From contig JANQRI010000038.1 of assembly GCA_028284675.1 (NCBI GenBank), positions 36,922-100,921 of the forward strand: a stretch of DNA of 64,000 nt, in the 5' to 3' direction. How positions within the stretch are numbered: position 1 is the stretch's first letter; each line of letters begins with the position of its first letter. Below the pieces are notes generated by a model. That model had not been told where the DNA came from, did no database searches, and was given only the letters and a program-made list of their open reading frames with translations. Shown one piece after another: positions 8,952 to 18,340 of this stretch. Origin of the DNA: Gammaproteobacteria bacterium. GTDB taxonomy: Bacteria > Pseudomonadota > Gammaproteobacteria > HTCC5015. A program made the position numbers and the translations under genes.

Positions 8952-9461
8952 TCAGGCCTCTAACTTCCGGGGCAACACAATAGCTTTTAGTTCCGCGGTG
9001 CCCTGTGCCGGTTCACCACGATTTTCAGGTATTTCTAGGCATGCGTAAGCAGCCGTAGGTAATAATTTATAGTGCTCCGGCAAGCGGCTCTCCGGTACCA
9101 GGTAACACAGCAACTCTTCAAGACCTGGATTATGCCCGACCAGCATAATCCGGGCATGCTGCGCCGATAATTCAGCAACAACTTGCAGCAAAGTCTCCAG
9201 CGATGCATGATACAGTCGCTGTTCCCAGTGAATAGCCGCTTCCGGATACTGGAGATATTTTGATATGCCGGTTGCAGTTTGTGCGGCGCGCTCAGCCGGA
9301 GAGCTACAAACATGGTCAACATTCAAACCCTGTTTGTGCATATGCCGGCCGACTAAACCAATCGCTTTGCGCCCACGATTATTCAGGGGCCTGTCAAAGT
9401 CAGGCAAAGGTTGATTCCAGTCTGACTTGGCATGACGTAATAATATTAAGCTAACGCTCAT
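8952..9461 (-). CDS. sixA: SixA-type phosphohistidine phosphatase
   Basis: Histidine-phosphatase (phosphoglycerate mutase-like) family. E. coli SixA dephosphorylates phosphohistidine in signalling or PTS proteins. The N-terminal LLRHAKSDWN carries the RH catalytic motif, and LVGHNPGLEELL carries the second histidine. The 169 residues are normal for SixA. A GTG immediately before the ATG offers a start one codon earlier. It lies antisense between ppk1 and ppx, two genes of polyphosphate turnover; a functional link to polyphosphate is only suggested by position. Confidence 0.88.
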   Translation of the reverse strand: MSVSLILLRHAKSDWNQPLPDFDRPLNNRGRKAIGLVGRHMHKQGLNVDHVCSSPAERAAQTATGISKYLQYPEAAIHWEQRLYHASLETLLQVVAELSAQHARIMLVGHNPGLEELLCYLVPESRLPEHYKLLPTAAYACLEIPENRGEPAQGTAELKAIVLPRKLEA

Positions 9462-9502
9462 CACTTAATACTAAACAGAAAAAAACAAACATAGTCAACA
9501 CC

Positions 9503-11002
9503 ATGTTCTTTAAAAAAAACCCGGAAGTGGTTGCAGCGATAGACCTGGGCTCAAACAGCTTTCACATGACTGTAGCACGCCTGCAAAACGGCCGGCTACA
9601 TGTGCTCGATACGCTCAAAGAAATGGTCCGGCTTGCCTCCGGCATTACTTCTGATCATGGAATTGACCCCCCGACCATGCAACGGGCAATAACCTGCCTG
9701 GAGCGTTTTGGTCAACGCTTGCAGGATCTACACCCTAATAACGTAAAAGCTATTGGCACCAATGCACTCAGGCGCGCTAACAAAGCCAGTGACTTTCTGG
9801 CCGCAGCCGAACAGGCTCTTGGGTATAAAATTGAAATTGTCTCCGGCATTGAGGAAGCACGCCTGATTTATGTCGGTGTCAGCCATTGTGCGCCCGATCT
9901 TGAGCAGCAGACACTTGTGGTGGATATTGGCGGCGGCAGCACAGAAATCATCATCGGTCAGCAGTTTTCCCCGCAGCTACTGGACAGCCTGTACATCGGG
10001 TGCGTCGGCATGAGCCTGCGTTTTTTCGACACAGAAAAAATCAGCGCCAAGCGCTTCCAGAAAGCCATTCTGACCGCACGCCAGGAACTTGCACCCATTG
10101 AAAAAGCCTACCGGACCCTTGGCTGGGCACGCGCAATCGGTGCATCCGGCACAATAAAAAGCATCGCCGACAATATAAAAGCACTTGGGTTTACTGATAG
10201 CAATATCACTCTGAAAGCTTTACATAAACTGAAAACGCGTATTATCGATGCGGGCAGTATTGAGAAAGCTGCCCTGCCAAACCTATCGACCGAACGTGCA
10301 CCGGTCTTCTCCGGCGGATTGGCGGTGTTGATCGCGGTATTTGAAGCACTGCAGATCGAACAGATGGAAATCAGCCATTGCGCGCTCAGAGAAGGCATTC
10401 TGTGTGAGCTGACAGGTATTGCCGGCCAACTCAATATACATACAAAAACCATCAAAGATGCCTGCAAGCGCTATCAAATCGACTTACAGCATGCGAATCG
10501 CGTTGCAAGCACCTGCATGACACTGTTTGAGCAGGCCAAAAGTGCATGGAAACTGGATGACGCGCATAATGTCGCAATGCTGCAATACGCCGCGCAGCTG
10601 CATGAAATCGGCCTGACTATCTCCCATAGCCGCTACAACAGGCACGGCGCTTACCTGATTGAAAACTCTGATCTCCCCGGCTTTACCCGTCAACAACAGA
10701 CGGAAATAGCAACTTTAATAAGAATGCACCGGCGCAGGCTGCGCAAAGAATATTATGAGATGTTCGACACCGCAAACCAGGAACGCCTGATTCACCTGGC
10801 GATAATATTACGCATTGCGGTTATTTTACATCGTAGCCGTAGCAGCCGGGCTGTTCCGGACCTGCACATTTCTGTCAACATGCAGGAACTGAATCTGAAA
10901 TTTCCGCAGGATTGGTTACATGATCACCCGTTGACTGAAGCGGACCTCGAACAGGAATCTGAATACCTGCGTGAAGCCCGCATTCAACTACAGTATGAAT
11001 AA
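9503..11002 (+). CDS. ppx: Exopolyphosphatase / guanosine pentaphosphate phosphatase family
   Basis: Releases phosphate from polyphosphate ends and may also act on pppGpp. The 499 residues contain the ASKHA-fold motifs AAIDLGSNSFHMTVARL (phosphate-1) and LVVDIGGGSTEIIIG (phosphate-2), and AIGASGTIKSI. The C-terminal HD-like part has QYAAQLHEIGLTISHSRYNRHGAYLI. A run of As precedes the ATG, with no strong ribosome site. Its place beside ppk1 favours Ppx over GppA, but sequence alone does not separate the two activities. Confidence 0.94.
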   Translation: MFFKKNPEVVAAIDLGSNSFHMTVARLQNGRLHVLDTLKEMVRLASGITSDHGIDPPTMQRAITCLERFGQRLQDLHPNNVKAIGTNALRRANKASDFLAAAEQALGYKIEIVSGIEEARLIYVGVSHCAPDLEQQTLVVDIGGGSTEIIIGQQFSPQLLDSLYIGCVGMSLRFFDTEKISAKRFQKAILTARQELAPIEKAYRTLGWARAIGASGTIKSIADNIKALGFTDSNITLKALHKLKTRIIDAGSIEKAALPNLSTERAPVFSGGLAVLIAVFEALQIEQMEISHCALREGILCELTGIAGQLNIHTKTIKDACKRYQIDLQHANRVASTCMTLFEQAKSAWKLDDAHNVAMLQYAAQLHEIGLTISHSRYNRHGAYLIENSDLPGFTRQQQTEIATLIRMHRRRLRKEYYEMFDTANQERLIHLAIILRIAVILHRSRSSRAVPDLHISVNMQELNLKFPQDWLHDHPLTEADLEQESEYLREARIQLQYE

Positions 11003-11038
11003 GCAAACGGGCATTCAGATCAAAACCAAACAAAACTT

Positions 11039-11521
11039 TTATTTCACTAAAATACTGCGCAGCATCCAGGCAGTTTTCTCATGCAGCACCATACGGTCCG
11101 CTATCAGGCTTGATGTGGACTCATCATGTGACTCTTGAGCCAGTGGCAGAATTTCGCGAGCTGTTTTCACTATCGCCTCGTTACCTTTGACCAGAGTTCC
11201 AACCATTTCCTCTGCGACAGGCACACCTTCAGGTTCCTCAATACGGCTTAGCTCAGCAAACTCTTTGTATGTCCCCGGTGCCGGATAACCGAGTGTTCGA
11301 ATGCGTTCAGCAATTAAATCCACCGCTGTTGCCAGCTCGGTATATTGCTCCTCAAACATTAGATGCAAATCACGAAAAAACGGCCCGGTCACATTCCAAT
11401 GAAAATTATGGGTCATCAGATATAAAGTGTAAGTATCTGCAAGCAGGCGTTTTAAACTCTCAGCGATTGCGCGCCTGGACTGCTCGCTCAAACCAATATC
11501 AACTGCACTGTTATTACTCAT
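11039..11521 (-). CDS. dps: Dps-family ferritin-like DNA-protection protein
   Basis: Dodecameric ferritin-like protein that oxidises Fe(II) with peroxide, stores iron and protects DNA. The 160 residues show the intersubunit ferroxidase ligands in HNFHWNVTG and FRDLHLMFEEQYTELATAVDLIAERI. The remainder fits the Dps four-helix bundle. The start ATG is preceded by GGAGATAAGAA. The N-terminus is short and not lysine-rich, so non-specific DNA binding of the E. coli kind is uncertain. It is convergent with ppx. Confidence 0.95.
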   Translation of the reverse strand: MSNNSAVDIGLSEQSRRAIAESLKRLLADTYTLYLMTHNFHWNVTGPFFRDLHLMFEEQYTELATAVDLIAERIRTLGYPAPGTYKEFAELSRIEEPEGVPVAEEMVGTLVKGNEAIVKTAREILPLAQESHDESTSSLIADRMVLHEKTAWMLRSILVK

Positions 11522-11560
11522 TTCTTATCTCCGATATTTTTAAAATTTATACAGACAAAA

Positions 11561-12259
11561 TTATTTTTTAGACACTATGTTTTTTGCAAGCCCGGAAAAT
11601 ATTTTCCCAACCAGCATGCTCTCTGCCGGCGGCTTTGGAAACAAAGGCTTTAGCTCATCCTGCTGATAACGCCCAAAAATCCGCTTCTGAGACTCACCAA
11701 CATCCTGCAGTCCTCCACCCCACACCAGGGTACGGCGGTCCTCCAGGTCATAGATAATCATACTGATCGATATAAGCCGCTTGGTACTTAAGTCCACATA
11801 CGGGCTCTTACCCTTATCGGCCGGGTACTGGGTATAATCCAGCTGAGCCTGATCATTTTCTATGCGTGCATACACCAAATAACGCGCATTCGGTATTTTT
11901 TGCCGGATAATATTCATGAAAGCCGTGCTGGCAGCTGCATGAAAACGATAGCTGTCCAGCATTTGAACATATAGCGGACCGCCCAACGCTTCTTTCACTG
12001 CATCGGTACCGATAACTGTCGTACTACGATAATGCTTTTGCAATGCCTGACCCAATAAGCGCGCATATTGCGAGCGCTGCGCAGCACTCATCGGTTGCAG
12101 AACCGATACGACACCCCCGACAATCAAGCCACCGCGCTCAAGTGTTTTAATATTGAAGCGCTTGTTACCAACCAGATTACCCGGTGTAGACGCACAGGCA
12201 TAAAGCACACAACACAGTATTGCGACACAAGTTAAGCTAAAAGTACTCTTTGTACGCAT
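11561..12259 (-). CDS. Lipoprotein of unknown function
   Basis: 232 residues. A lipoprotein signal ends in LYAC (Cys22), so the mature protein is probably anchored in a membrane facing the periplasm. After that come mixed alpha/beta features with VVSVLQPMSAAQRSQYARLLGQALQ, RYLVYARIEND and SISMIIYDLEDRRTLVWGG; the last suggests a protein that reports on its own lipid or ligand state, but I do not recognise the family. It ends 39 bp before the dps start. Similar lipoproteins with LVWGG-type motifs are annotated only as hypothetical, to my knowledge. Confidence 0.75.
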   Translation of the reverse strand: MRTKSTFSLTCVAILCCVLYACASTPGNLVGNKRFNIKTLERGGLIVGGVVSVLQPMSAAQRSQYARLLGQALQKHYRSTTVIGTDAVKEALGGPLYVQMLDSYRFHAAASTAFMNIIRQKIPNARYLVYARIENDQAQLDYTQYPADKGKSPYVDLSTKRLISISMIIYDLEDRRTLVWGGGLQDVGESQKRIFGRYQQDELKPLFPKPPAESMLVGKIFSGLAKNIVSKK

Positions 12260-12535
12260 ACAGTGATCTTACTTCAGGAACTGCAAAAACGCAGAAAATT
12301 TTTAATCATTTTTAATGCCTGTTTTTCCGGAGCATGAAAGCCGGATATCGTGCGTATAATAAAAATCCAGCCCAAATAACCCTGATTCGATACAGACTAC
12401 CTATGATAACAAAAAAGCCTTATCTTCACTGTAGCGAAACCAGGCTAATACCAGCTGATGTAATACCGGCCGAATTATAATAGAACCCGGCTTATAATAT
12501 CGCGCGATATTACTAGCCAGGCTCTACTGTGACGG

Positions 12536-13285
12536 TTAGCGGGAAGGTAAATGTTGATATTGTGTTTTAGGTTGCCCAAACAACTCCAAAAACCCGGAAA
12601 ACACTTTACGGCTCAAAATCTGCATTCCTTCAACATGTACCGCTGTCTGCTCCCGGATTTTTGCGGCAGCCTCACTACCCGACATCGCACGCAGCTCACG
12701 GCGATACTCTGGCAAATTTAACCAGCGCTCTATAAGTGCCTTATCAGCCTCCAGATGAAACTGAAAACCATACACTTTTTGCCGAAAACGGAACGCCTGG
12801 TTTGCACAGGTTGGAGAGGAGGCCAGGCGCGTAGCCTCGGCCGGGGTTTCAAATGTATCGGCATGCCACTGGAACAATTTTTCATGATGCCGACAATGAC
12901 TCAATAGACCGTCGGCGCCGGCAGCAGGCGCCAACTGAATATCATACCAGCCAATTTCTTTGACTGGATTGCGATGAACTCTGGCGCCTAATGTTTTTGC
13001 GATCAGCTGTGCACCCAGGCATATCCCTAATACGGGCAAATCCCTGGATATCGCCTGCTCAATCAGCCTCTGCTCAGTCAGCAAATGAGGATAGTGCGTC
13101 ACCTGATTAACACTCATTGGCCCACCCAAAACAATCAACCCATGATAACCATCTATTGACGGCTCTGCATTTAGTTCACGCCCAAAGTTTATATACCGTA
13201 TGCGGAACCCCTTCTCTTTCAGCAGCGGGTTCAGTGTCCCTAGCGGCTCATAGGGCACATGCTGGAATACCAGAATTTTTTTCAC
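12536..13285 (-). CDS. Class I glutamine amidotransferase-like protein (GMP synthase GATase type)
   Basis: 249 residues with the class I amidotransferase fold. LGGPMSV precedes VLGICLGAQLIAKTLG with nucleophile Cys89, and FQFHLEADK holds the catalytic His and Glu. Stand-alone proteins of this type are often annotated as gamma-glutamyl hydrolase-like or GuaA-like; the acceptor substrate is unknown. It starts 13 bp downstream of a GGDEF-EAL gene on the same strand and may be cotranscribed with it. No synthetase domain is attached. Confidence 0.88.
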   Translation of the reverse strand: MKKILVFQHVPYEPLGTLNPLLKEKGFRIRYINFGRELNAEPSIDGYHGLIVLGGPMSVNQVTHYPHLLTEQRLIEQAISRDLPVLGICLGAQLIAKTLGARVHRNPVKEIGWYDIQLAPAAGADGLLSHCRHHEKLFQWHADTFETPAEATRLASSPTCANQAFRFRQKVYGFQFHLEADKALIERWLNLPEYRRELRAMSGSEAAAKIREQTAVHVEGMQILSRKVFSGFLELFGQPKTQYQHLPSR

Positions 13286-13298
13286 TGTTTGCCAAACC

Positions 13299-15383
13299 TT
13301 AACAGGCTCTGATCAGGCTACTCTTTTGTGCATTGAAAAACATCGCCAGCGCATCCCCCACAACCGGCTCACTAAAATGATAGCCCTGTATAATATCGCA
13401 GTTCTCTGCAACCAGAAAATCCAGTTGATCACGCATGTCCACACACTCTGCAACAATCTTCAAACCCAACCCATGCGCCAGAGAGATGGCTGAAGAGACA
13501 ATGCCGCGACTTTTTTCAGAATTGTGAATATTTTTTACAAATGAACCATCCAGCTTTAGTACATCAATCGGAAAATTTTGCAAATAACTCAACGAGGAAT
13601 AACCCGTACCAAAATCGTCAATGGCAATAGTAACCCCGATTGTTTTCAATTCCTGCAGCACATTTATGATCTGGTCGGTTTTCTCAAGAAAAACATTTTC
13701 GGTAATCTCAATTTCCAGAAACCCCGGGTCCATCTGGTATTTGTTTAGATTCTCATTAATAAATGATAAGAACTTCGGCCTCAATAAGTCACTCGCGGAA
13801 ACATTGACCGCTATTTTAAATGGTGGCAAGCCCTGCTTACTCCAGGTTTCATACTGCCGGCATACATTCTCAACGACCCAGGCACTTAATTGATTTATAA
13901 AACCGATTTCTTCAGCCATCGGCACAAATATGCGTGGATCTATTTCACCATGCTCCGGGTTATCCCAACGCAAGAGCGCTTCCACTCCGACAATCAGGTT
14001 GCTTTGCAAACACACTTGAGGCTGATAAACCAAATACAACTCATCGTTCTCAATTGCATGGCGCAACTTACTTTCCAGAATCAGGCGCTCGTCCGTGTTG
14101 TCCAATGAACTATCGTAAAAACGGTATGCCCCTTTACCATACGCTTTGCTGCTGTACATACCGATATCGGCGCGTTTAAGCAATGTCGCCGCATCTTCTG
14201 CGTCTCGCGGAAACACACTAATGCCGATACTGGCAGAAACATGTAAGCGATGCTGTTGAACCGATAACGGCAAAGACAGCTCCTTTATGACTTTCCTTGC
14301 AACTACTTCCGCATCCTCCGGCGCGGAAATATTACCCAGCAAAATCACAAACTCATCTCCACCGAGTCGCCCGACACAATCATCAATACGCCCAATTTCT
14401 GACAGCTTTCTGGCGATTATCTGCAGCAGCTCGTCTCCAACATGATGCCCCAAAGAATCATTGATAATTTTGAACCGATCCAAATCAATTAGCAGTAATG
14501 CCATATTGCGGTCGTTTCTACGGCAGCTCTCAATGGCCTGATGCAGCTTCTCCATCAGCAGGTAACGGTTCGGAAGACGTGTTAAAGCATCATAATTAGC
14601 ACGGTGATGAAGCTGCTTGGTACGCAGCTCCACAATACTTTCCAGGCGTTCGCTATTGCGTTTTAGCTCCAACTCACGATCCTGAATTGTGGCCAGCATA
14701 TTATTAAAACCATTGATCAATACACCAATTTCATCATCGCGCTCGGCATGCATGCGCTGACTATAGTTTTTTGTATCGCTGATCTTTTCCACCAACGAAG
14801 CCAACTCCACAATCGGCTCTATAATAAACTTATGCAATATACTGGACATTAGCCAGCCTATCGCCAACCCAAACACCATAATCACGAAAAGAATACCGGC
14901 ATATTTATCGCTTTGCGGACCCAGTACTGATGAGTCGTACACAATATAAAGCCAGCCCTGCAACTCATCATCCAGCTTAACCGGATGGAGTATTGTTGCG
15001 GTATCAGCGTTTAATGAAACACCCAACCTGGAAAAACTCTCAGGCTCAAAACTGACATTCATATCACCCCTAAACACTGCCATTTGCTTTTCATTAAGAT
15101 CATATAGCGATACTTGCAGTACTGCTTTATCTGCCCGGGAAACACTTAGCGCACGCTGTATTCCCTGGCGATTATTTAATACTCCGGAGGTAATGATATC
15201 CGTCTCAATAAGACGGGCCATATCAAGAAGATCGCCACTGATATTCTTTCTTGATGTCGTATAGTCATTCCCGAAGAAAGCGAGCGATGCAATAGAAGAC
15301 ACAACCACACTGACACCGACAATAATAATCAGTTGGCGATATTTAAGACTTGAGAATTTGTTTAAGGTCGCTAAATATTCCAT
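13299..15383 (-). CDS. Membrane GGDEF-EAL cyclic di-GMP turnover protein
   Basis: 694 residues that make and/or break c-di-GMP in response to a periplasmic signal. Order: TM1 (about 17-37), a periplasmic sensor region (about 40-160), TM2 (162-181), HAMP (about 185-240), GGDEF domain (about 262-425) and EAL domain (about 435-685). The cyclase motif is intact (GGDEF 341-345), with an RxxD inhibitory site (RIDD 332-335) at the correct five-residue distance. The EAL motif (468-470) and DDFGTGYSSLSYL are also intact, so both activities look possible. Followed 13 bp later by the amidotransferase gene. Confidence 0.93.
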   Translation of the reverse strand: MEYLATLNKFSSLKYRQLIIIVGVSVVVSSIASLAFFGNDYTTSRKNISGDLLDMARLIETDIITSGVLNNRQGIQRALSVSRADKAVLQVSLYDLNEKQMAVFRGDMNVSFEPESFSRLGVSLNADTATILHPVKLDDELQGWLYIVYDSSVLGPQSDKYAGILFVIMVFGLAIGWLMSSILHKFIIEPIVELASLVEKISDTKNYSQRMHAERDDEIGVLINGFNNMLATIQDRELELKRNSERLESIVELRTKQLHHRANYDALTRLPNRYLLMEKLHQAIESCRRNDRNMALLLIDLDRFKIINDSLGHHVGDELLQIIARKLSEIGRIDDCVGRLGGDEFVILLGNISAPEDAEVVARKVIKELSLPLSVQQHRLHVSASIGISVFPRDAEDAATLLKRADIGMYSSKAYGKGAYRFYDSSLDNTDERLILESKLRHAIENDELYLVYQPQVCLQSNLIVGVEALLRWDNPEHGEIDPRIFVPMAEEIGFINQLSAWVVENVCRQYETWSKQGLPPFKIAVNVSASDLLRPKFLSFINENLNKYQMDPGFLEIEITENVFLEKTDQIINVLQELKTIGVTIAIDDFGTGYSSLSYLQNFPIDVLKLDGSFVKNIHNSEKSRGIVSSAISLAHGLGLKIVAECVDMRDQLDFLVAENCDIIQGYHFSEPVVGDALAMFFNAQKSSLIRAC

Positions 15384-15726
15384 AGCCGCAACCCTGAAAC
15401 CGCCTTAATGCCATAACAGCAGGCTTTGACAGACGTAGAAAGAAAATGCAAACACCGCTTACATATATTTATAGAACAGCTTGCAACAATGAAAGACAGT
15501 GCCAAGAAGTAATAACGATGACGCTGGTTATTTAAACTTACACGCACTGAAACGATAGGCGGTTTGCCGGTATATATTTTTGCCAATGCTCTCACTTTGG
15601 TCTACTAATACAGTCATGACACTACCGAACCGTAACAAAAATCCACATTAACGCGTTTCAAGCCCGAACCCCCAAAGTTCCGGCTGTGCTGACCCGCGTA
15701 AAACATACCCGGGTATACGCTAACTT
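15384..15726. other. Intergenic stretch, no gene seen
   Basis: 343 bp between the GGDEF-EAL gene and the 91-residue gene. A short minus-strand frame runs through it but shows no protein-like features or clear ribosome site. I see no repeat or strong hairpin; it probably holds the GGDEF-EAL promoter. Confidence 0.4.
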
Positions 15727-16002
15727 TTACAGATCGCTAATCAGTGTCGTATGGTTAGTGGAAAAGTGATCAGCGTCCCTGTGATCCTCAAAATTTTCAT
15801 TTGCGCAATCAACAGTCGACGGCCATTGGTCTAATTGCGCTGTTACATCAACAATTTGTACCGAACTCAACTCTTTCTTAAGGAAGTTTTGCAGTCGCCG
15901 CCGGCTAATACTGTTCTGACTGCTACTACCTTTATAATGCATTGCTTTTGTGAGCACTTCTTGAACTGACCCAAGCACAGTTAACAAAGCTTTTACTATC
16001 AT
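15727..16002 (-). CDS. Small hypothetical protein, 91 residues
   Basis: Not recognised. The start is well supported by TAAGGAG seven bases before the ATG. The protein begins MIVKALLTVLGSVQEVLTKAM (amphipathic or weakly hydrophobic), then a Ser-rich turn, RRRLQNFLKKELSSVQIVDV and an acidic, His-containing tail. No signal peptide or cysteine motif. It stands alone, with 343 and 445 bp of non-coding DNA on either side. It could be a species-specific small gene. Confidence 0.5.
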   Translation of the reverse strand: MIVKALLTVLGSVQEVLTKAMHYKGSSSQNSISRRRLQNFLKKELSSVQIVDVTAQLDQWPSTVDCANENFEDHRDADHFSTNHTTLISDL

Positions 16003-16447
16003 GACGCACTCCTTAGCCGTAAAACGGTTTACATTTAATTAAGGCTTCGGTGAACCTGAACACTTTGCCGGCAATTAGAACCTCTGTGTAAATTTAAGAG
16101 CCGATTCAGCGATACGGGTGACATTTTCCGACGAGATTTAAATAATATTGTCGGGATTCGAACACCCTTTTCTCCGATAAAACCAAGATTTTCCTTCACG
16201 AAAACCAGAAATGGCTTTATCTACGCCGCTCAATCAAAACTTCCGGGCCAACTCAGATTGTTATAACGCAAGATTGAGGCCAGCTCACTTATAACAAATC
16301 TTAGACACAGGCCAAATCCACTGATTTTCGGATATATTTTGATTAAGGCTATAATCGCATTGCCTGACTACCCCTTAGTATCGGCAGAACTAGGGCTTTT
16401 TTAAGTTCGGGACAGGTAAACTAATCACTCAACAAAACGGGAAAAAT
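16003..16447. other. Long intergenic region upstream of the SDR gene
   Basis: 445 bp without a credible gene. It carries TTATAAC twice about 30 bp apart (near 16259 and 16290) and, on the minus strand near 16150, a tRNA T-arm-like word (GTTCGAATCCC), but no full tRNA fold is seen. It presumably holds the promoters of the flanking, divergent genes. Confidence 0.35.
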
Positions 16448-17290
16448 ATGCAGAAAAGCATTCTTATCACCGGCTGCTCTTCCGGTATCGGTTACTGCAC
16501 CGCACATGGACTGCGTCAACGCGGCTACAGGGTTTTTGCAACTGCACGCAAGACCAAAGATGTTGCCCGGCTGGAACAGGAGGGGTTTGAAAGCACATTA
16601 CTTGATCTGAACGATTCAGAGTCAATCGCCACCGCCGTCGACGAAATTTTATGCCGCACAAACAACACACTTTACGCAGTGTTTAACAATGGCGGCTTCG
16701 CACAACCCGGTGCCATCGAAGATATTCCCAGAGAAGCACTCCGAAAACAGTTTGAAACCAATGTATTCGGCTGGCATGAACTCACCAACCAACTGATACC
16801 GGTGATGCGCCGCCAGGGTCACGGACGGATTATTCAAAACAGTTCGATTTTAGGTTTCATGAGCCTGACCTATCGCGGCGCATATAACGCCAGCAAGCAT
16901 GCGATTGAAGCACTGAGTGATACACTGCGCCTGGAACTCCGCAACACCAATATTCATGTGATACTTATCGAACCCGGCCCTATTGAGAGCAAAATTCGCC
17001 TGAATTCATACAGGCATTACAAAGAATATATCAAGACCAAGGCCGGCGACAGCGCTCATATCAAGCGTTACGAAACCTGGGAAGCCAACCTAAAAAAACC
17101 TCCGCAAAACGAGCTTTTTACATTGCCGCCCGAAGCTGTTTTAAAAAAAGTGATTCATGCACTGGAGAGTCCTAAACCCAGGATACGCTATCGGGTCACC
17201 ATTCCCACTCACCTCTGCGCATACCTTAAAAGATTATTGCCAGACCGCATTATGGACAAGCTGGTCGCCAGCAGCGCTTTAAACAACTAA
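16448..17290 (+). CDS. Short-chain dehydrogenase/reductase (SDR) family oxidoreductase
   Basis: 280 residues of a classical SDR using NAD(P)H. The nucleotide-binding motif TGCSSGIG lies at residues 8-15, with R/K residues after the second strand (FATARKTKDV) hinting at NADPH. NNGGFAQPG replaces the usual NNAG, and the catalytic Ser (IQNSSILG), Tyr and Lys (YNASK) are present, followed by the EPGPIESKI substrate loop. Ribosome site ACGGGAAAA precedes the ATG. The substrate cannot be told; similar proteins are annotated as ketoacyl- or sterol-type reductases. Confidence 0.9.
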   Translation: MQKSILITGCSSGIGYCTAHGLRQRGYRVFATARKTKDVARLEQEGFESTLLDLNDSESIATAVDEILCRTNNTLYAVFNNGGFAQPGAIEDIPREALRKQFETNVFGWHELTNQLIPVMRRQGHGRIIQNSSILGFMSLTYRGAYNASKHAIEALSDTLRLELRNTNIHVILIEPGPIESKIRLNSYRHYKEYIKTKAGDSAHIKRYETWEANLKKPPQNELFTLPPEAVLKKVIHALESPKPRIRYRVTIPTHLCAYLKRLLPDRIMDKLVASSALNN

Positions 17291-17425
17291 GCTTAGATAG
17301 CTGCAAATGATTTCGCCCTGGAAACATCACAACCTATATCCCTCCTGGTTTGTGAAGCACTTACTATACCTAAGCCTTGGCAGCTGACATATTCTTTCTT
17401 GTTATTACTAACCATGGGCCACCAC

Positions 17426-18328
17426 ATGAATATCACCGCGATTATTCTCACCTATAACGAAAGCATTCACCTGAAACGCTGCATTGAAAGCATTCATGAA
17501 ATCACGAAAGAAATTATCGTAATCGACTCATACAGCACTGACAACACAGTGGAAATCGCCCGCGAGCTGGGCGCCACTGTTCATCAACGTAAATTTATTA
17601 ATCAAGCCGAGCAATTTCAGTGGGGGCTGGATAATCTGCCAATTCAAACTGAATGGATCATGCGGTTGGATGCCGATGAATACCTCTTACCTGAACTGTG
17701 CCGGGAAATTAAATACAAGATCCCGCTGACACCACCTGAAGTCAGCGCTTACCTGTTAAAACGGCGGGTTTATTTTATGGATCGCTGGATCAGGTATGGC
17801 GGCTACTATCCAACCAAGCTGCTGCGCCTGTGGCGAACGGGCCTGGGTACTGTCGAACAACGCTGGATGGATGAGCATATTGTCGTCTCAACAGGGCAAG
17901 TCTCTGAGCTGGATAATGACTTTGTCGATCACAACCTAAACAATCTGACATGGTGGACCGAAAAACACAATCACTATTCAACACGCGAAGCGACTGACCT
18001 GCTTAACCAGGAATACGGGTTTCTAAACAACAACAGCACTAGTGAAAAACTGAACTCAGAACAACAAAGCGCACAAAAGCGGTTTCTGAAAAATCGCGTA
18101 TATTCAAAATGTCCACTGCTTTTAAGAGCATTTTTGTATTTCAGCTTGCGATACTTCGGACAGCGAGGGTTTCTCGACGGCAAAGCAGGGTTTATATGGC
18201 ATGTATTACAGGGGTTTTGGTACCGTTTTCTGGTTGATGCAAAAATTCAGCAAATCATGCATATTGCGAACCGAGATGGGCGTTCAGTTCAGAATATTCT
18301 TAAGCAGGATTTTAAAATTAAGCTTTGA
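17426..18328 (+). CDS. Glycosyltransferase family 2 protein
   Basis: GT-A fold sugar transferase, probably acting on a cell-surface glycan. It starts MNITAIILTYNESIHLKRCIESI, the typical GT2 opening; IIVIDSYSTDNTVEIA and the metal-binding MRLDADEYLL (DxD) follow. It resembles WaaE/KdtX-like LPS-core and slime-exopolysaccharide transferases. An in-frame start lies 27 bp earlier, but the internal ATG puts the conserved opening at residue 1. No other glycan genes are adjacent, so acceptor and sugar are unknown. Confidence 0.88.
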   Translation: MNITAIILTYNESIHLKRCIESIHEITKEIIVIDSYSTDNTVEIARELGATVHQRKFINQAEQFQWGLDNLPIQTEWIMRLDADEYLLPELCREIKYKIPLTPPEVSAYLLKRRVYFMDRWIRYGGYYPTKLLRLWRTGLGTVEQRWMDEHIVVSTGQVSELDNDFVDHNLNNLTWWTEKHNHYSTREATDLLNQEYGFLNNNSTSEKLNSEQQSAQKRFLKNRVYSKCPLLLRAFLYFSLRYFGQRGFLDGKAGFIWHVLQGFWYRFLVDAKIQQIMHIANRDGRSVQNILKQDFKIKL

Positions 18329-18340
18329 TCCGTACAAAGC

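Noticed and set aside
15371..15595. 74-residue minus-strand frame at the GGDEF-EAL start
   Set aside because: No ribosome site or family; overlaps the start of the real gene.
16150..16170. tRNA T-arm-like word on the minus strand
   Set aside because: No acceptor or anticodon stem can be built around it.
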